NCBI RefSeq assembly: GCF_007004135.1
Contig: NZ_VJMG01000018.1
Coordinates: 18,912-82,911 of the forward strand
From: Affinirhizobium straminoryzae
GTDB taxonomy: Bacteria; Pseudomonadota; Alphaproteobacteria; Rhizobiales; Rhizobiaceae
Reading direction: 5' to 3'
DNA length: 64,000 nt
The position numbers and the translations under genes were made by a program. Shown here piece by piece: positions 20,063-28,582 of the stretch; position 1 is the first letter of the stretch; every line of letters starts with the position of its first letter. The notes beneath the pieces were generated by a model. It ran no database searches and was not told where the DNA came from. It saw only the letters and a program-made list of their open reading frames with translations.

Positions 20063-20073
20063 TCTTATAACAT
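20059..20073. promoter_or_regulatory. Candidate Zur box before the zinc-type GTPase
   Basis: GTGAT-CTT-ATAAC plus a following AT. One arm fits the alphaproteobacterial Zur half-site (ATAACAT) fully and the other partly. It lies about 95 bases before the COG0523 gene at 20168, at the end of the toxin gene. Placement agrees with Zur control of zinc-chaperone GTPases, but the site is imperfect. Confidence 0.35.
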
Positions 20074-20167
20074 ACAATTGCCCTTTGAACTGCTGCGGCG
20101 TTGGCCTTATATGATCGCCAACCGCTGCCGCTCCATTCGTCGAGCGCACCCACTCCCGGAGGTTCAA

Positions 20168-21295
20168 ATGGCCGATACCGCCCCCCAGAAGCCCATTCCC
20201 GTGACCGTTCTGACCGGCTATCTCGGCGCCGGCAAGACGACGCTGCTGAACCGGATTCTCTCCGAAAGCCACGGCAAGAAATACGCCGTCATCGTCAACG
20301 AATTCGGCGAGATCGGCATCGACAACGATCTGATCGTCGAGTCGGACGAGGAAATCTACGAGATGAACAATGGTTGCGTGTGCTGCACGGTGCGCGGCGA
20401 CCTGATCCGCGTCGTCGAAGGCCTGATGCGCCGCCCCGGCCGTTTCGACGGCATCATCGTGGAGACCACCGGCCTTGCCGATCCGGTGCCGGTCGCCCAG
20501 ACCTTCTTCATGGACGATGACGTCCGCTCCAAGACCGAACTCGATGCGGTCGTGGCGCTCGTCGATGCCAAGCACCTGCCGCTGCGCCTGAAGGACAGCC
20601 GCGAGGCCGAGGACCAGATCGCGTTTGCCGATGTGGTCGTGGTCAACAAGACCGATCTCGTGACGCCGCAGGAACTGGCGACGATCGAGGAGATCGTCCG
20701 CGCCATCAACCCGACCGCCCGCATCTACAAGACCACCCGCTCGGGCGTGGATCTGGCCCGCGTTCTGGATCAGGGCGCCTTCAACCTGGAGCGTGCGCTG
20801 GAAAACGATCCGCATTTCCTCGAACACGGCCATGAGGATCATGTCTGCGGCCCGGATTGCGACCATCACCACCACGATCACGACCACCATCATCATGATC
20901 ATGATCACCACCATCACGACCATGATCATCATCATGACCATGGGCACGATCACGACCATCATCACCACGCAGCGCCCTCCGCGATCCATGACGTGACGGT
21001 GAAGTCCATCTCGCTGCGCGGCGGCGAGATGAACCCGGACCGCTTCTTCCCCTGGATCCAGAAGGTGACCCAGACGGACGGCCCGAACATCCTGCGCCTC
21101 AAGGGCATCATCGCCTTCAAGGGCGATGAGGAGCGCTATGTAGTGCAGGGCGTGCACATGATCATCGAAGGCGATCACCAGCGCCCGTGGAAGGACGGCG
21201 AGAAGCGCGAAAGCCGCCTCGTCTTCATCGGCCGCGACCTCGACCGCGAGAAGATCGAAAAGAGCTTCCTCGCCTGCCAGGCAGACCAGACCTGA
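20168..21295 (+). CDS. CobW/COG0523-family G3E GTPase, likely zinc metallochaperone
   Basis: A 375-residue GTPase. P-loop GYLGAGKTT, switch region [13 protein letters not shown], the metal-binding GCVCC motif, ETTGLADP and NKTD are all present, followed by a C-terminal CobW domain ([20 protein letters not shown] to [18 protein letters not shown]). Residues about 220-267 form a loop with 28 His, plus Cys in VCGPDC, built of repeated HHHHDHD blocks. Such loops bind zinc. Family members deliver Zn, Co or Fe to client enzymes, and the His loop and possible Zur box favour zinc. Start at 20168 has GGAGG. Its stop overlaps the start of the WD40 gene (TGATG). Confidence 0.9.
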   Translation: MADTAPQKPIPVTVLTGYLGAGKTTLLNRILSESHGKKYAVIVNEFGEIGIDNDLIVESDEEIYEMNNGCVCCTVRGDLIRVVEGLMRRPGRFDGIIVETTGLADPVPVAQTFFMDDDVRSKTELDAVVALVDAKHLPLRLKDSREAEDQIAFADVVVVNKTDLVTPQELATIEEIVRAINPTARIYKTTRSGVDLARVLDQGAFNLERALENDPHFLEHGHEDHVCGPDCDHHHHDHDHHHHDHDHHHHDHDHHHDHGHDHDHHHHAAPSAIHDVTVKSISLRGGEMNPDRFFPWIQKVTQTDGPNILRLKGIIAFKGDEERYVVQGVHMIIEGDHQRPWKDGEKRESRLVFIGRDLDREKIEKSFLACQADQT

Positions 21296-22281
21296 TGCCG
21301 ACGGTTGCGCCCCTGGATCTGGAAGGTCACGTCGTCGCGGCGCACTTCCTCGGCGACACGCCCTTTTTCGCCACCGCCGCCGGAGAGATCCGCCGGCTGG
21401 ATGGCGGCGAGAAGGTGACCGAAGCCCATAACGGCCTGCTGACCTGCGTGAAGGACCCCTTCAGCGCAGCTTTGCTGACCGGCGGCGAGGATGGAAAGGT
21501 GATGCGCATTGCCGGCGACGGCACTGCAACGCAGATCGCCGAAGCGCCGCGCAAGTGGATCAATGTCGTGGCCGGCGGCCCGCAGGGTGCGGTCGCCTAT
21601 GCGCATGGCAAGTCGAGCGTCGTGGTTCTCGCCGACGGTAGCGCGAAGGAGTTTGCCGAGGAACGCACGGTCGAGGCACTGGCCTTTGCGCCGAAGGGCC
21701 TTCGCATCGCAGCCGCCCGCTACAACGGCGTCTCGCTGCACTGGGTCAACACCCAGCTGCCGGCCGCCGATCTCGACTGGAAGGGGGCCCATACCGGCGT
21801 GACCTTCTCGCCTGATGGCCGTTTCCTCGTCACCACCATGCAGGAAAATGCGCTGCACGGCTGGAAGCTGGACGGCAAGGCGGGTGAGGCGCGCCATATG
21901 CGCATGACCGGCTATCCGTCCAAGGTGAAATCCTATTCCTGGTCGCCGAAGGGCAAGTGGCTCGCCACCTCCGGGGCGCCGGCTGCCATCGTCTGGCCCT
22001 TCTCGGCCAAGGACGGGCCGATGGGCAAGGCACCGCTGGAGCTTGGTACCCGCGCCAATATTCTCGCCACCTGCGTTGCCTTCCATCCGGTGGAAGAGGT
22101 GCTCGCCATCGGCTTCATCGACGGCATGATCCTCGGCGTGCGGGTGGGCGACGGCAAGGAAGCCCTGCTGCGCCGCCCCGGCAAGGGCGCCATCACCTCG
22201 ATGAGCTGGAGTAGCAACGGCAAGCTGATCGCCTTCGGCTCCGAAGCCGGCGATTGCGGCGTCATCGATATTTCGGCTTGA
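21295..22281 (+). CDS. WD40-repeat protein
   Basis: A 328-residue protein of beta-propeller type. Several degenerate WD40 blades are visible, for example NGLLTCVKDPFSAALLTGGEDGKVM, HTGVTFSPDGRFLVTTMQENALHGWKL and SYSWSPKGKWLATSGAPAAIVWPF. There is no signal peptide, so it is cytoplasmic. Its ATG shares a base with the stop of the COG0523 GTPase gene, so the two are translated together and probably act together in metal handling. Biochemical role unknown. Confidence 0.85.
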   Translation: MPTVAPLDLEGHVVAAHFLGDTPFFATAAGEIRRLDGGEKVTEAHNGLLTCVKDPFSAALLTGGEDGKVMRIAGDGTATQIAEAPRKWINVVAGGPQGAVAYAHGKSSVVVLADGSAKEFAEERTVEALAFAPKGLRIAAARYNGVSLHWVNTQLPAADLDWKGAHTGVTFSPDGRFLVTTMQENALHGWKLDGKAGEARHMRMTGYPSKVKSYSWSPKGKWLATSGAPAAIVWPFSAKDGPMGKAPLELGTRANILATCVAFHPVEEVLAIGFIDGMILGVRVGDGKEALLRRPGKGAITSMSWSSNGKLIAFGSEAGDCGVIDISA

Positions 22282-22314
22282 CGACATTTCGGCTGCTTGG
22301 CGGATAAAAGTCCG

Positions 22315-22680
22315 CCTCTGGCTGCCGCCATCTCCCCGCGCGGGCGGGGGATGGCATATGGGAACCCCCCTCTGCCCTGCCGGGCATCTCCCCCACGAGG
22401 GGGAGACCCCTGGAGCCTGCGCCTTACCCCATTTCCACGGTGGCGAGACGGGTACCTTCGAAGCGGGGGACGATGACCGGAGACCAGCCAAGTGCCTTTG
22501 GCCAAACCGCGCTTGTTCGGCGAAGGTCTTCCCGTTCTGCGGTCTCCCCCCTTGTGGGGGAGATGGCGGCAGCCAGAGGGGGTTTTTGCCGCAAAGTTTA
22601 ATGGGGCGGGGTCCGAAGGACGGGTCGAGACACGTGGCTCGAACCCAGGCGGCAGCCAAAGGGGGTTTTGCCCCCGGCAT
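22315..22680. repeat. Composite REP-like repeat region A
   Basis: The gap 22282-22855 has no convincing gene. A perfect 23-bp inverted repeat (22315-22337 and 22557-22579, arm beginning CCTCTGGCTGCCGCCATC) brackets further short palindromes such as CTCCCCCACGAGGGGGAG near 22390. Bases 22557-22675 match, in inverse orientation, the repeat at 26857-26975 (shared wording GTCTCGACCCGTCCTTCGGA and AAAACCCCCTCTGGCTGCCG). These look like rhizobial intergenic mosaic/REP elements. The rest of the gap (22681-22855) carries the ribosome site of the next gene and nothing else I recognise. Confidence 0.8.
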
Positions 22681-22855
22681 TCGACGTGGCATGGTTCGAA
22701 AGCCGGCCGAAACTTGCCCGCCGCCAACGTCCGGGATCTGAAATCGCAACCGATGCCGGCCCACCAGGGCCCAGACAAAACCGTGGTCCATCACAGATGC
22801 CGGTCCGGCCGCCGCCCGTGACGGCAAGGCGCCGCAGGCGCAAGGAGAGCGTCCC

Positions 22856-23644
22856 ATGTCGATCAAGACCCGTTTCACCGGTGCTCGCTGGGCGCCGAGG
22901 CTTGTTGCGATCACCCGCACGGTGGATCCGCTGCTGGCCGATACGCTGAAGGCGCTGGGGCTGGTCTATGTCGCCTCGGTGGCGAGCTGGGGCATGGCGG
23001 CGCTGCATCTGCCGCTGGAGATCCATGTGCCGATGATTGCGGCCCTGCTTCTGGCCGGCATTTTCGGCCTGGTATTGCGCGGCCTTCCCGCCCACCGGCA
23101 TGCCCGCTTCGGCTTTGCCAATCTCGTCACCTCGCTCCGCGCCGGCATCGTCAGTCTGGTCGGCGCGACCGTGCTCTTCTCGCACAGCTTTGGCGCGGCA
23201 CATTTCGACAGCCTGATCTGGTGGACGGTGGCGGCCGTGCTGTTCGCGCTCGCCCTCGATGGCGTCGATGGCTATCTCGCCCGCCGCTATCGCCAGCAGT
23301 CGGAGCTTGGCGCGCGCTTCGACATGGAGGTGGATGCGCTGCTGATCCTGATCCTGTCGATCGGCGCAACCGTGCTCGGCAAGGCGGGCCTCTGGGTCGT
23401 GCTGATCGGGCTGATGCGCTACGCCTTCGTGATGGCGCAGTGGTTCCTGCCAAAGCTGCGCGGCGAGCTTGCGCCGTCTTTCCGGCGCAAGGCGGTCTGC
23501 GTGGTGCAGGTGGCGGTGCTGTGTCTGGTGCTGGTGCCGCAGGTGGTGCCGCCCGTTTCCACCGCCATGGCGGCCATCGCGCTTGCCGCACTCCTCTATT
23601 CGTTCGGCGTCGATGGGATCACGCTGATGCGGCGGCCTGCGTGA
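22856..23644 (+). CDS. CDP-alcohol phosphatidyltransferase family protein
   Basis: Integral membrane enzyme of 262 residues with about six hydrophobic segments. The complete CDP-AP motif is present: D135-x2-D138-G139-x2-A142-R143-x8-G152-x3-D156-x3-D160 (LDGVDGYLARRYRQQSELGA). These enzymes join a CDP-linked lipid or polar head to an alcohol, releasing CMP. The acceptor cannot be read from the motif. AAGGAG precedes the ATG. Its 3' end overlaps the convergent flippase-like gene by 49 bases. It is grouped with that gene and a membrane sulfatase-type enzyme, which suggests a shared lipid product. Confidence 0.88.
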   Translation: MSIKTRFTGARWAPRLVAITRTVDPLLADTLKALGLVYVASVASWGMAALHLPLEIHVPMIAALLLAGIFGLVLRGLPAHRHARFGFANLVTSLRAGIVSLVGATVLFSHSFGAAHFDSLIWWTVAAVLFALALDGVDGYLARRYRQQSELGARFDMEVDALLILILSIGATVLGKAGLWVVLIGLMRYAFVMAQWFLPKLRGELAPSFRRKAVCVVQVAVLCLVLVPQVVPPVSTAMAAIALAALLYSFGVDGITLMRRPA

Positions 23645-24564
23645 GCATGGCGGGCGCCTTTCGGATGCCGGCCAAGCGCCAGAATGACGAGCCCCGGCAG
23701 GGCGCCCGCAAGCGCCAGCGCGCCATAGAGAAGGCTGGCGGAAAGCCCGGACGCACTGGAAAGGCCGGCCAGCGGCCAGAGCGCTGCGGCCGCCGCCTCG
23801 CGCGTGCCCCAGCCGCCGAGACCGGTCGGGATCAGCATGGCGGCCAGCGTCATCGGCACGATGGTGACCATGGCCGCAACCGGCAGCGGCGCGCCGACCG
23901 CATCGGCACTGACGAGAAACAGCGCGACATAGCCGCAGACCACCGCAAGGCTGAGGCCGCCCTGCCGCAGGAGCGCGCCGCGCCGGACAAAAACCTCCGC
24001 CAGCTCATCCCGCAACCCGGCAAAGCGGCGCAGCAGCAGCACGGCCGCTATGACGGCGGCGGTGAGCACCGCCCCAGCCAGCAGCAGATGGTGGCCGGCC
24101 TGCAGGGCCGCTCCCGGCAGCAAGGGCCAGAAGGGAATGCCGACGAGACAGAGCGCCAGAAAGGCGATCTGGCCGGACAGCCGCTCGTAAACCACCGCGC
24201 GCGCCGCCCGCTGCCAGCCGCCCGCGCCATCTTGCGCCATGCGCCAGGCGCGCAGCACATCGCCCGCCATGCCGCCCGGCACCACCTGGTTGACGGCGCT
24301 GGCCACATAATATTCCCGGATCGCCGCGCCGGCCGTGATCTGCTGACCCAGCCGTTCGGCCGCCAGCCGCCAGCGGAGAGCGGACAGCACGATCTGACCC
24401 TGCACCAGCACCAGCCCGAGCGCCACATGCCACAGCGAGACCTGCGCCAGCGCGTCGAGGATCGTGGCCGGCTTGATCCAGAAGGCGAGCAGCGGCAGCA
24501 GGCACAGCGCCGCAAGGCTTGCGGCGATGCGGACCAGTATTCTGGCGCGCGAGGCGGTCTGCAT
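23596..24564 (-). CDS. LPG synthase-TM / UPF0104-type flippase-like membrane protein
   Basis: A 322-residue polytopic protein with about eight hydrophobic segments. It belongs to the AglD/MprF N-domain-like family (lysylphosphatidylglycerol_TM): conserved ALRWRLAAERLG, YYVASAVNQVVPGGMAGDVLRAWRM, VVYERLSGQIAFL and PTGLGGWGTREAAAA. Family members move lipids across membranes or hold a lipid-linked substrate. No aminoacyl-transferase domain is attached. The start at 24564 (MQTASRAR) is preferred over an upstream one. Convergent overlap with the CDP-alcohol phosphatidyltransferase gene is 49 bases. Confidence 0.82.
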   Translation of the reverse strand: MQTASRARILVRIAASLAALCLLPLLAFWIKPATILDALAQVSLWHVALGLVLVQGQIVLSALRWRLAAERLGQQITAGAAIREYYVASAVNQVVPGGMAGDVLRAWRMAQDGAGGWQRAARAVVYERLSGQIAFLALCLVGIPFWPLLPGAALQAGHHLLLAGAVLTAAVIAAVLLLRRFAGLRDELAEVFVRRGALLRQGGLSLAVVCGYVALFLVSADAVGAPLPVAAMVTIVPMTLAAMLIPTGLGGWGTREAAAAALWPLAGLSSASGLSASLLYGALALAGALPGLVILALGRHPKGARHAHAGRRISVIPSTPNE

Positions 24565-24779
24565 GGGTCTGCCCTTCCGTGGCCGCGGCAAGCACGGGCT
24601 TGGCGGCGGGTTCGTGTTTCGCATCCTCGAAAGCCGGCGCACCCCCGGAAATTCCAGCGAGAGCCAGGCAGGTGTTCATCCGGCATTGCGGCGCGGGCAT
24701 GGCGCCCTTGCGCGGCTTTCCCGCCGGGGCTTTCTCCGGCGCAATGTCATATCCTACGCAGAACGGCAGACGATAGACC

Positions 24780-26438
24780 ATGACGACCCCGACGATCGAT
24801 AGGCCCATCCCCGGCTCCCGATACGGCGCGCGCCGCGCCTGTCCCCCGATGCTCTCCGCCCTGCTGTTCCTGCTGGTCGGCGCGACCATTCTCAACCTGC
24901 CGGATCATCCGGGTGCGCTGAAGGTGGAATTCTTCCTGCGCCTGCCGCTGGAGGTGCCGGCCCTTGGCGTGCTGCTGCTGTTGCCCGGCCGGCGCTGGAA
25001 GCGGGTGCTGACCGGTGTCGTCACGCTGCTGGCCACCCTCATCCTGTGTCTCAAGCTTGCCGATATCGGCACGCAGGCGGCCTTCCAGCGTCCCTTCAAC
25101 CCCTATCTCGACGGCAAGATGCTGCGGGACGCCTGGAACATCGCCGCCGGCAATCTCGGTGCGTTCACAGCATTTCTCGGCGTCGTGGCGGCGCTGCTGG
25201 GGCTCGCCCTCGTGATCCTGCTGTTGCGGCAGGCGATGGCCGGGCTCGCGCGGCTTGAAGGCCGGCCCCGCCACCTCGGCCTTGCCGCCGCCGCAGCGCT
25301 GCTTGCCATCGGCGGCCTGCTGCACGGCAAAGACGCGGACCTGCCGGTCACCGCCGAGGCGGGCCCCTATCTCTCCGAACGCCTGCAGCTGATCGTCGCC
25401 TCGGTGCGCGATCTCCAGGCCTTCGACCGCGAACTCGCCGAGGCCCGGGGACCGCAGAGCGGCCAGGGCCTGTTTTCCGCCGTCAGCGGCCGGGACGTCA
25501 TCCTGGTCTTCGTCGAATCCTATGGCCAAAGCGCGGTGGAGGATCCGCGTTACGCCCCAACAATCCGCCCGCGCCTGGAGGGCATGCAGCGCGATCTGGC
25601 GGCAGCGGGCTTTGCCAGCGCCAGCACCTGGATCACCTCTCCGACCGTCGGGGGCCTGAGCTGGCTCGCGCATGGCACCTTTCTCTCCGGCCTCTGGACC
25701 GACAGCCAGGCGCGCTACGACCGGCTGATGATCAGCAAGCGCCCCAGCCTCAACCGGCTGTTTGCCGAGGCTGGCTGGGAAAGCGTCGCGGTGATGCCGG
25801 CCATCACCATGGACTGGCCGCAATCGGCCTATTACGGCTATGACCGGATCCTTGCCGCCGCCGATCTCGGCTATCGCGGAAAACCCTTCAACTGGATCAC
25901 CATGCCGGACCAGTACACGCTGTCTGCCTTCCAGCGCAGGGTGCGCGACACACCAGACCGCAAGCCGGTGATGGCGCAGGTGGTGCTGATCTCCTCGCAT
26001 GCGCCCTGGACGCCGGTCGCGCATCTCGTCGATTGGGACACGATCGGCGACGGAAGGATTTTCGACGCGCAGGCCACCGGCGACCAGCCGCCGGCCGTGG
26101 TCTGGGCCGACCCGGACAATGTGCGCCGCCACTATCTCGAAACGATCGATTACAGCCTTGCAGCGCTTGGCAGCTATATCGCCCGCGATGGCGGCGACGC
26201 GCTGTTCCTCATCATCGGCGATCATCAGCCGGCCGCGATCGTCACCGGGCCGCAGGCCTCGCGCGCGGTGCCGCTGCATGTGGTGAGCCGCGACAAGGCC
26301 CTTGTCGCCCGCTTCGAGAAGGATGGCTTTGCCGCCGGCCTCGTGCCGCCCTCCGCCCTGCCCGCCACCCGGATGGACAGCCTGCGCGACCGGCTGATCC
26401 GCCTTTTGTCCGGCGCACCGCTTCCATCACAGGGGTGA
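24780..26438 (+). CDS. Membrane-anchored sulfatase/phosphoglycerol-transferase-like enzyme
   Basis: A 552-residue protein with about five N-terminal membrane helices (to about residue 182) and a periplasmic alkaline-phosphatase-superfamily domain. Visible elements: VFVESYGQS (Glu246 metal ligand), the SPTVGGLSW nucleophile region (Thr289 likely), ISSHAPW (His407) and IIGDHQP (Asp481-His482). The Thr instead of a formylglycine CxPxR motif points to a LtaS/MdoB/EptA-like phospho-head-group transferase rather than a true sulfatase. It is divergent from the flippase-like gene (215-base spacer). A role in moving a phosphoryl head group onto a periplasmic lipid or glycan is inferred from family and context. 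Confidence 0.82.
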   Translation: MTTPTIDRPIPGSRYGARRACPPMLSALLFLLVGATILNLPDHPGALKVEFFLRLPLEVPALGVLLLLPGRRWKRVLTGVVTLLATLILCLKLADIGTQAAFQRPFNPYLDGKMLRDAWNIAAGNLGAFTAFLGVVAALLGLALVILLLRQAMAGLARLEGRPRHLGLAAAAALLAIGGLLHGKDADLPVTAEAGPYLSERLQLIVASVRDLQAFDRELAEARGPQSGQGLFSAVSGRDVILVFVESYGQSAVEDPRYAPTIRPRLEGMQRDLAAAGFASASTWITSPTVGGLSWLAHGTFLSGLWTDSQARYDRLMISKRPSLNRLFAEAGWESVAVMPAITMDWPQSAYYGYDRILAAADLGYRGKPFNWITMPDQYTLSAFQRRVRDTPDRKPVMAQVVLISSHAPWTPVAHLVDWDTIGDGRIFDAQATGDQPPAVVWADPDNVRRHYLETIDYSLAALGSYIARDGGDALFLIIGDHQPAAIVTGPQASRAVPLHVVSRDKALVARFEKDGFAAGLVPPSALPATRMDSLRDRLIRLLSGAPLPSQG

Positions 26439-26508
26439 ATCGAAGCCAGCCGACCGATTCAAAACTCTCGTTGGACAGCGAGGGCGCCGGCTTGCGAATC
26501 TTGCCCCC

Positions 26509-26766
26509 ATGCAAAACGACAGCTTTCCGGTCTTTCTCGGCCACCGCATCGACCCGGCGCGCAACATGGCGCGCTTCTATCTGATCGCCATCGAAACCAA
26601 CCTGTTCGGCGAAACCTGTCTGCGCCGCACCTGGGGCCGCATCGGCACGCGGGGCCGGATCGCCGAGGAGATCTTTGCCGATGCCGCCAGCGCCGAACAG
26701 GCCATGGCGGCGCTTGCCCGGCGCAAGCAGCAGCGAGGCTATCGGGTGGCGGGGCAGGGTTTGTGA
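26509..26766 (+). CDS. Stand-alone WGR-domain protein
   Basis: An 85-residue cytoplasmic protein consisting of a single WGR domain (ARFYLIAIETNLFGETCLRRTWGRIGTRGRIAEE, ending in ALARRKQQRGYRVA). WGR domains bind nucleic-acid ends in PARPs and occur fused to MolR or HEAT proteins. Alone they have no assigned role. No clear ribosome site is visible. It stands isolated between the sulfatase-like gene and a repeat region. Confidence 0.8.
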   Translation: MQNDSFPVFLGHRIDPARNMARFYLIAIETNLFGETCLRRTWGRIGTRGRIAEEIFADAASAEQAMAALARRKQQRGYRVAGQGL

Positions 26767-26777
26767 GGGGGCGGACG

Positions 26778-27100
26778 GGTCAGCCCCTCCCCCTTGCGGG
26801 GAGGGGGTGGGGAGGGGTCTTTTTGAAGCTTGCGGAAAGTTCTGTGGCAGGCCAAACCGCGTGTCTCGGCCCATCCTTCGGACACCACCACATTAAACTT
26901 ACGGGCAAAAACCCCCTCTGGCTGCCGCTTGGGGTCGAGCCGCGTGTCTCGACCCGTCCTTCGGACCCCACCACAAGGGGGGAGACCCCGTGTGGCACCG
27001 CCTTGCCCCAATCGGCCCGCAGACGGTGATGGGGTCGCGGGCGTTGCGGCCAGGTCAGCCCCTCCCCCTTGTGTGGAGGGGTTGGGGAGGGGTCTTTTTC
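26778..27100. repeat. Composite REP-like repeat region B
   Basis: The gap 26767-27185 has no gene. It is bounded by a direct repeat (26778-26824 and 27053-27100, beginning GGTCAGCCCCTCCCCCTTG and ending in a T-run). Inside, 26857-26975 holds about one and a half tandem copies of the unit found inverted at 22557-22675. Several hairpins are possible. The remaining 85 bases contain the promoter region and ribosome site of the LacI gene. Confidence 0.8.
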
Positions 27101-27185
27101 GGGGAGCGCACCATCCATGCGCCCTCCCCTGTCGCATCCCCGACATGCAGAGCGGCTAATCAGCCACTCCCATGAGGATTGCGCG

Positions 27186-28166
27186 ATGACGACATTGCAG
27201 GAAGTGGCGGAGCGGGCAGGCTGTTCGCTGGCAACGGCGAGCCGGGCGCTGAACGCCTCCGGCTCGGTCAGCCAGACGGCGATGCGGCGCGTGCGCAAGG
27301 CGGCGGCCGATCTCGGCTACCGCGTGCCGCCGCCCGCCACGCGTCGCGCCGCGGGCCGTCCGGTGATCGGCGTGCTGATCCCGAGCGTCACCAATCCGGT
27401 GTTTGCCGCCTCGCTCTCCTCGATCCAGAATCGCATGCTGGTGGCCGGCCACGGCGTGCTGATCGCCCAGTCGAACTATGATCCCGTGCAGGAGGCCGAT
27501 GCCGTGGCGGCGCTGCTGACCGAACGGCCGACGGGACTGATCCTCACCCTCTGCGATGCCGAAAACAGCCGGGTGCTGAAGCAGCCGCTGCCGCCGACCG
27601 TGCTGTTGAACAACCGCCCGACGACGGGTTTTCCCGCCGCCGTGACGGTGGACAATCGCGAGGCCGGACGCCTCATCACCCGCCATCTCGTCACGCTCGG
27701 CCACCGGCGCATCCTGTTCATTTCCGGCGATTTCCGCGCTTCCGACCGGGCCAGGCTGCGCTATGACGGGTATCTGGACGTGCTGCGGCAGGAGGGCCTG
27801 CCGGATTTTGCCGCGTTGCAGATCCCCTTCATCGGCGCGCCCGACCAGCTCGACCTGTCGCCGGCGCTGGCAGAGATCGCGCCGAGCGCCATCATCGCCT
27901 CCAACGACCTGCTCGCCTGCGGGGTGATCGGCGCGCTGCGCCGCCTCGGCCTCAGCGTCCCCGGCGACATCTCGGTCGCCGGCTTCGACGGCATCGCCAT
28001 CGGCCAGCTGATGGACCCGGCGCTCACCACCATCGAAATGCCGGATGCCAGCATGGGGGCGGTGGCCGCCTCGCTGCTGCTCGACATCGCCGACAACGGC
28101 GCCGCCCCCCGCCATCTGGAAGTCGGGTTTTCGTTGAGAACCGGCGGCACCGCGCGGCGGGTCTGA
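27186..28166 (+). CDS. LacI-family transcriptional regulator
   Basis: Repressor of 326 residues. Helix-turn-helix and hinge: MTTLQEVAERAGCSLATASRAL with AMRRVRKAAADLGYRVPPPA. Sensor domain: VIGVLIPSVTNPVFAASLSS, RRILFISGDFRASDRARLRYDGY, AIIASNDLLACGVIGALRR and ISVAGFDGIAIGQLMDPALTTIEMP. GAGG lies 7 bases before the ATG. It points toward the UgpB-type ABC operon (28833-33927), separated by one small gene, and is the best candidate for its regulator. Ligand unknown. Confidence 0.9.
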   Translation: MTTLQEVAERAGCSLATASRALNASGSVSQTAMRRVRKAAADLGYRVPPPATRRAAGRPVIGVLIPSVTNPVFAASLSSIQNRMLVAGHGVLIAQSNYDPVQEADAVAALLTERPTGLILTLCDAENSRVLKQPLPPTVLLNNRPTTGFPAAVTVDNREAGRLITRHLVTLGHRRILFISGDFRASDRARLRYDGYLDVLRQEGLPDFAALQIPFIGAPDQLDLSPALAEIAPSAIIASNDLLACGVIGALRRLGLSVPGDISVAGFDGIAIGQLMDPALTTIEMPDASMGAVAASLLLDIADNGAAPRHLEVGFSLRTGGTARRV

Positions 28167-28189
28167 CGGGCGACGCGACACCGCGTGGG

Positions 28190-28582
28190 TTATTCAATGA
28201 TATAAAAGCACTCCGCCCGGTTGGAGCGCCTGCGTGTGACGGACTGGCCGGTGCGGATGGTGCGCTGCCTCACCTCGCCCTGCTTGTTCCACTGATCGAG
28301 AACCTCGATGCCGGCTTCGCTGTGGGAGAGGTAGATCGCGGCGTGCTGCCCCAGATCATCCGTCACATTGTATTTTCCGTCCGCGAAAGTGGCGATGGCC
28401 GTGCCCCGCGCAATCTCGTCCGACCCGCACTCCATCACCCGGCGACCGGGATGCCACGACGCGGTTTGTGGCGCCCCCGTCGCCTGCCGGACGAACTCCA
28501 CGCATTCGGTATTGCCCTTGGCATTGGCAAAGCGGCCGCGACCAAAGACATCGGCCTCGCTGATCTGCAGGAGATAGGCCAT
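28190..28582 (-). CDS. BPSL0067-family predicted cysteine amidase
   Basis: A 130-residue protein (from MAYLLQISEADVFG) with the BPSL0067-family pattern: Cys27 in NTECVEFVRQATGAP, IARGTAIATF, His80 in GQHAAIYL and LDQW. The Cys-His arrangement is that of NlpC/P60-like cell-wall amidases, and family members are found near type VI secretion and phage-like loci. No signal peptide or immunity gene is visible here. GGGGG precedes this ATG, and ATGs at 28594, 28609 and 28612 would add up to 10 residues. Upstream DNA (28620-28780) is strikingly AT-rich. Confidence 0.7.
   Translation of the reverse strand: MAYLLQISEADVFGRGRFANAKGNTECVEFVRQATGAPQTASWHPGRRVMECGSDEIARGTAIATFADGKYNVTDDLGQHAAIYLSHSEAGIEVLDQWNKQGEVRQRTIRTGQSVTRRRSNRAECFYIIE

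Noticed and set aside
20872..20970. Short tandem CAC/CAT/GAT repeat considered as a microsatellite or CRISPR-like array
   Set aside because: It encodes the in-frame His-rich loop of the GTPase; units are 3-21 bases with no spacers.
22625..22650. TGGCTCGAACCC resembling a tRNA T-arm
   Set aside because: No acceptor stem, D-arm or anticodon arm can be fitted around it; it is part of the repeat unit.
22315..22680. Inverted repeats considered as termini of an insertion sequence
   Set aside because: No transposase frame or target-site duplication is visible; sequence style fits REP/RIME mosaics.
24747..26279. 510-codon minus-strand frame antisense to the sulfatase-like gene
   Set aside because: Asp/Gly/Arg/His-rich shadow without motifs; the plus-strand gene has clear active-site motifs.
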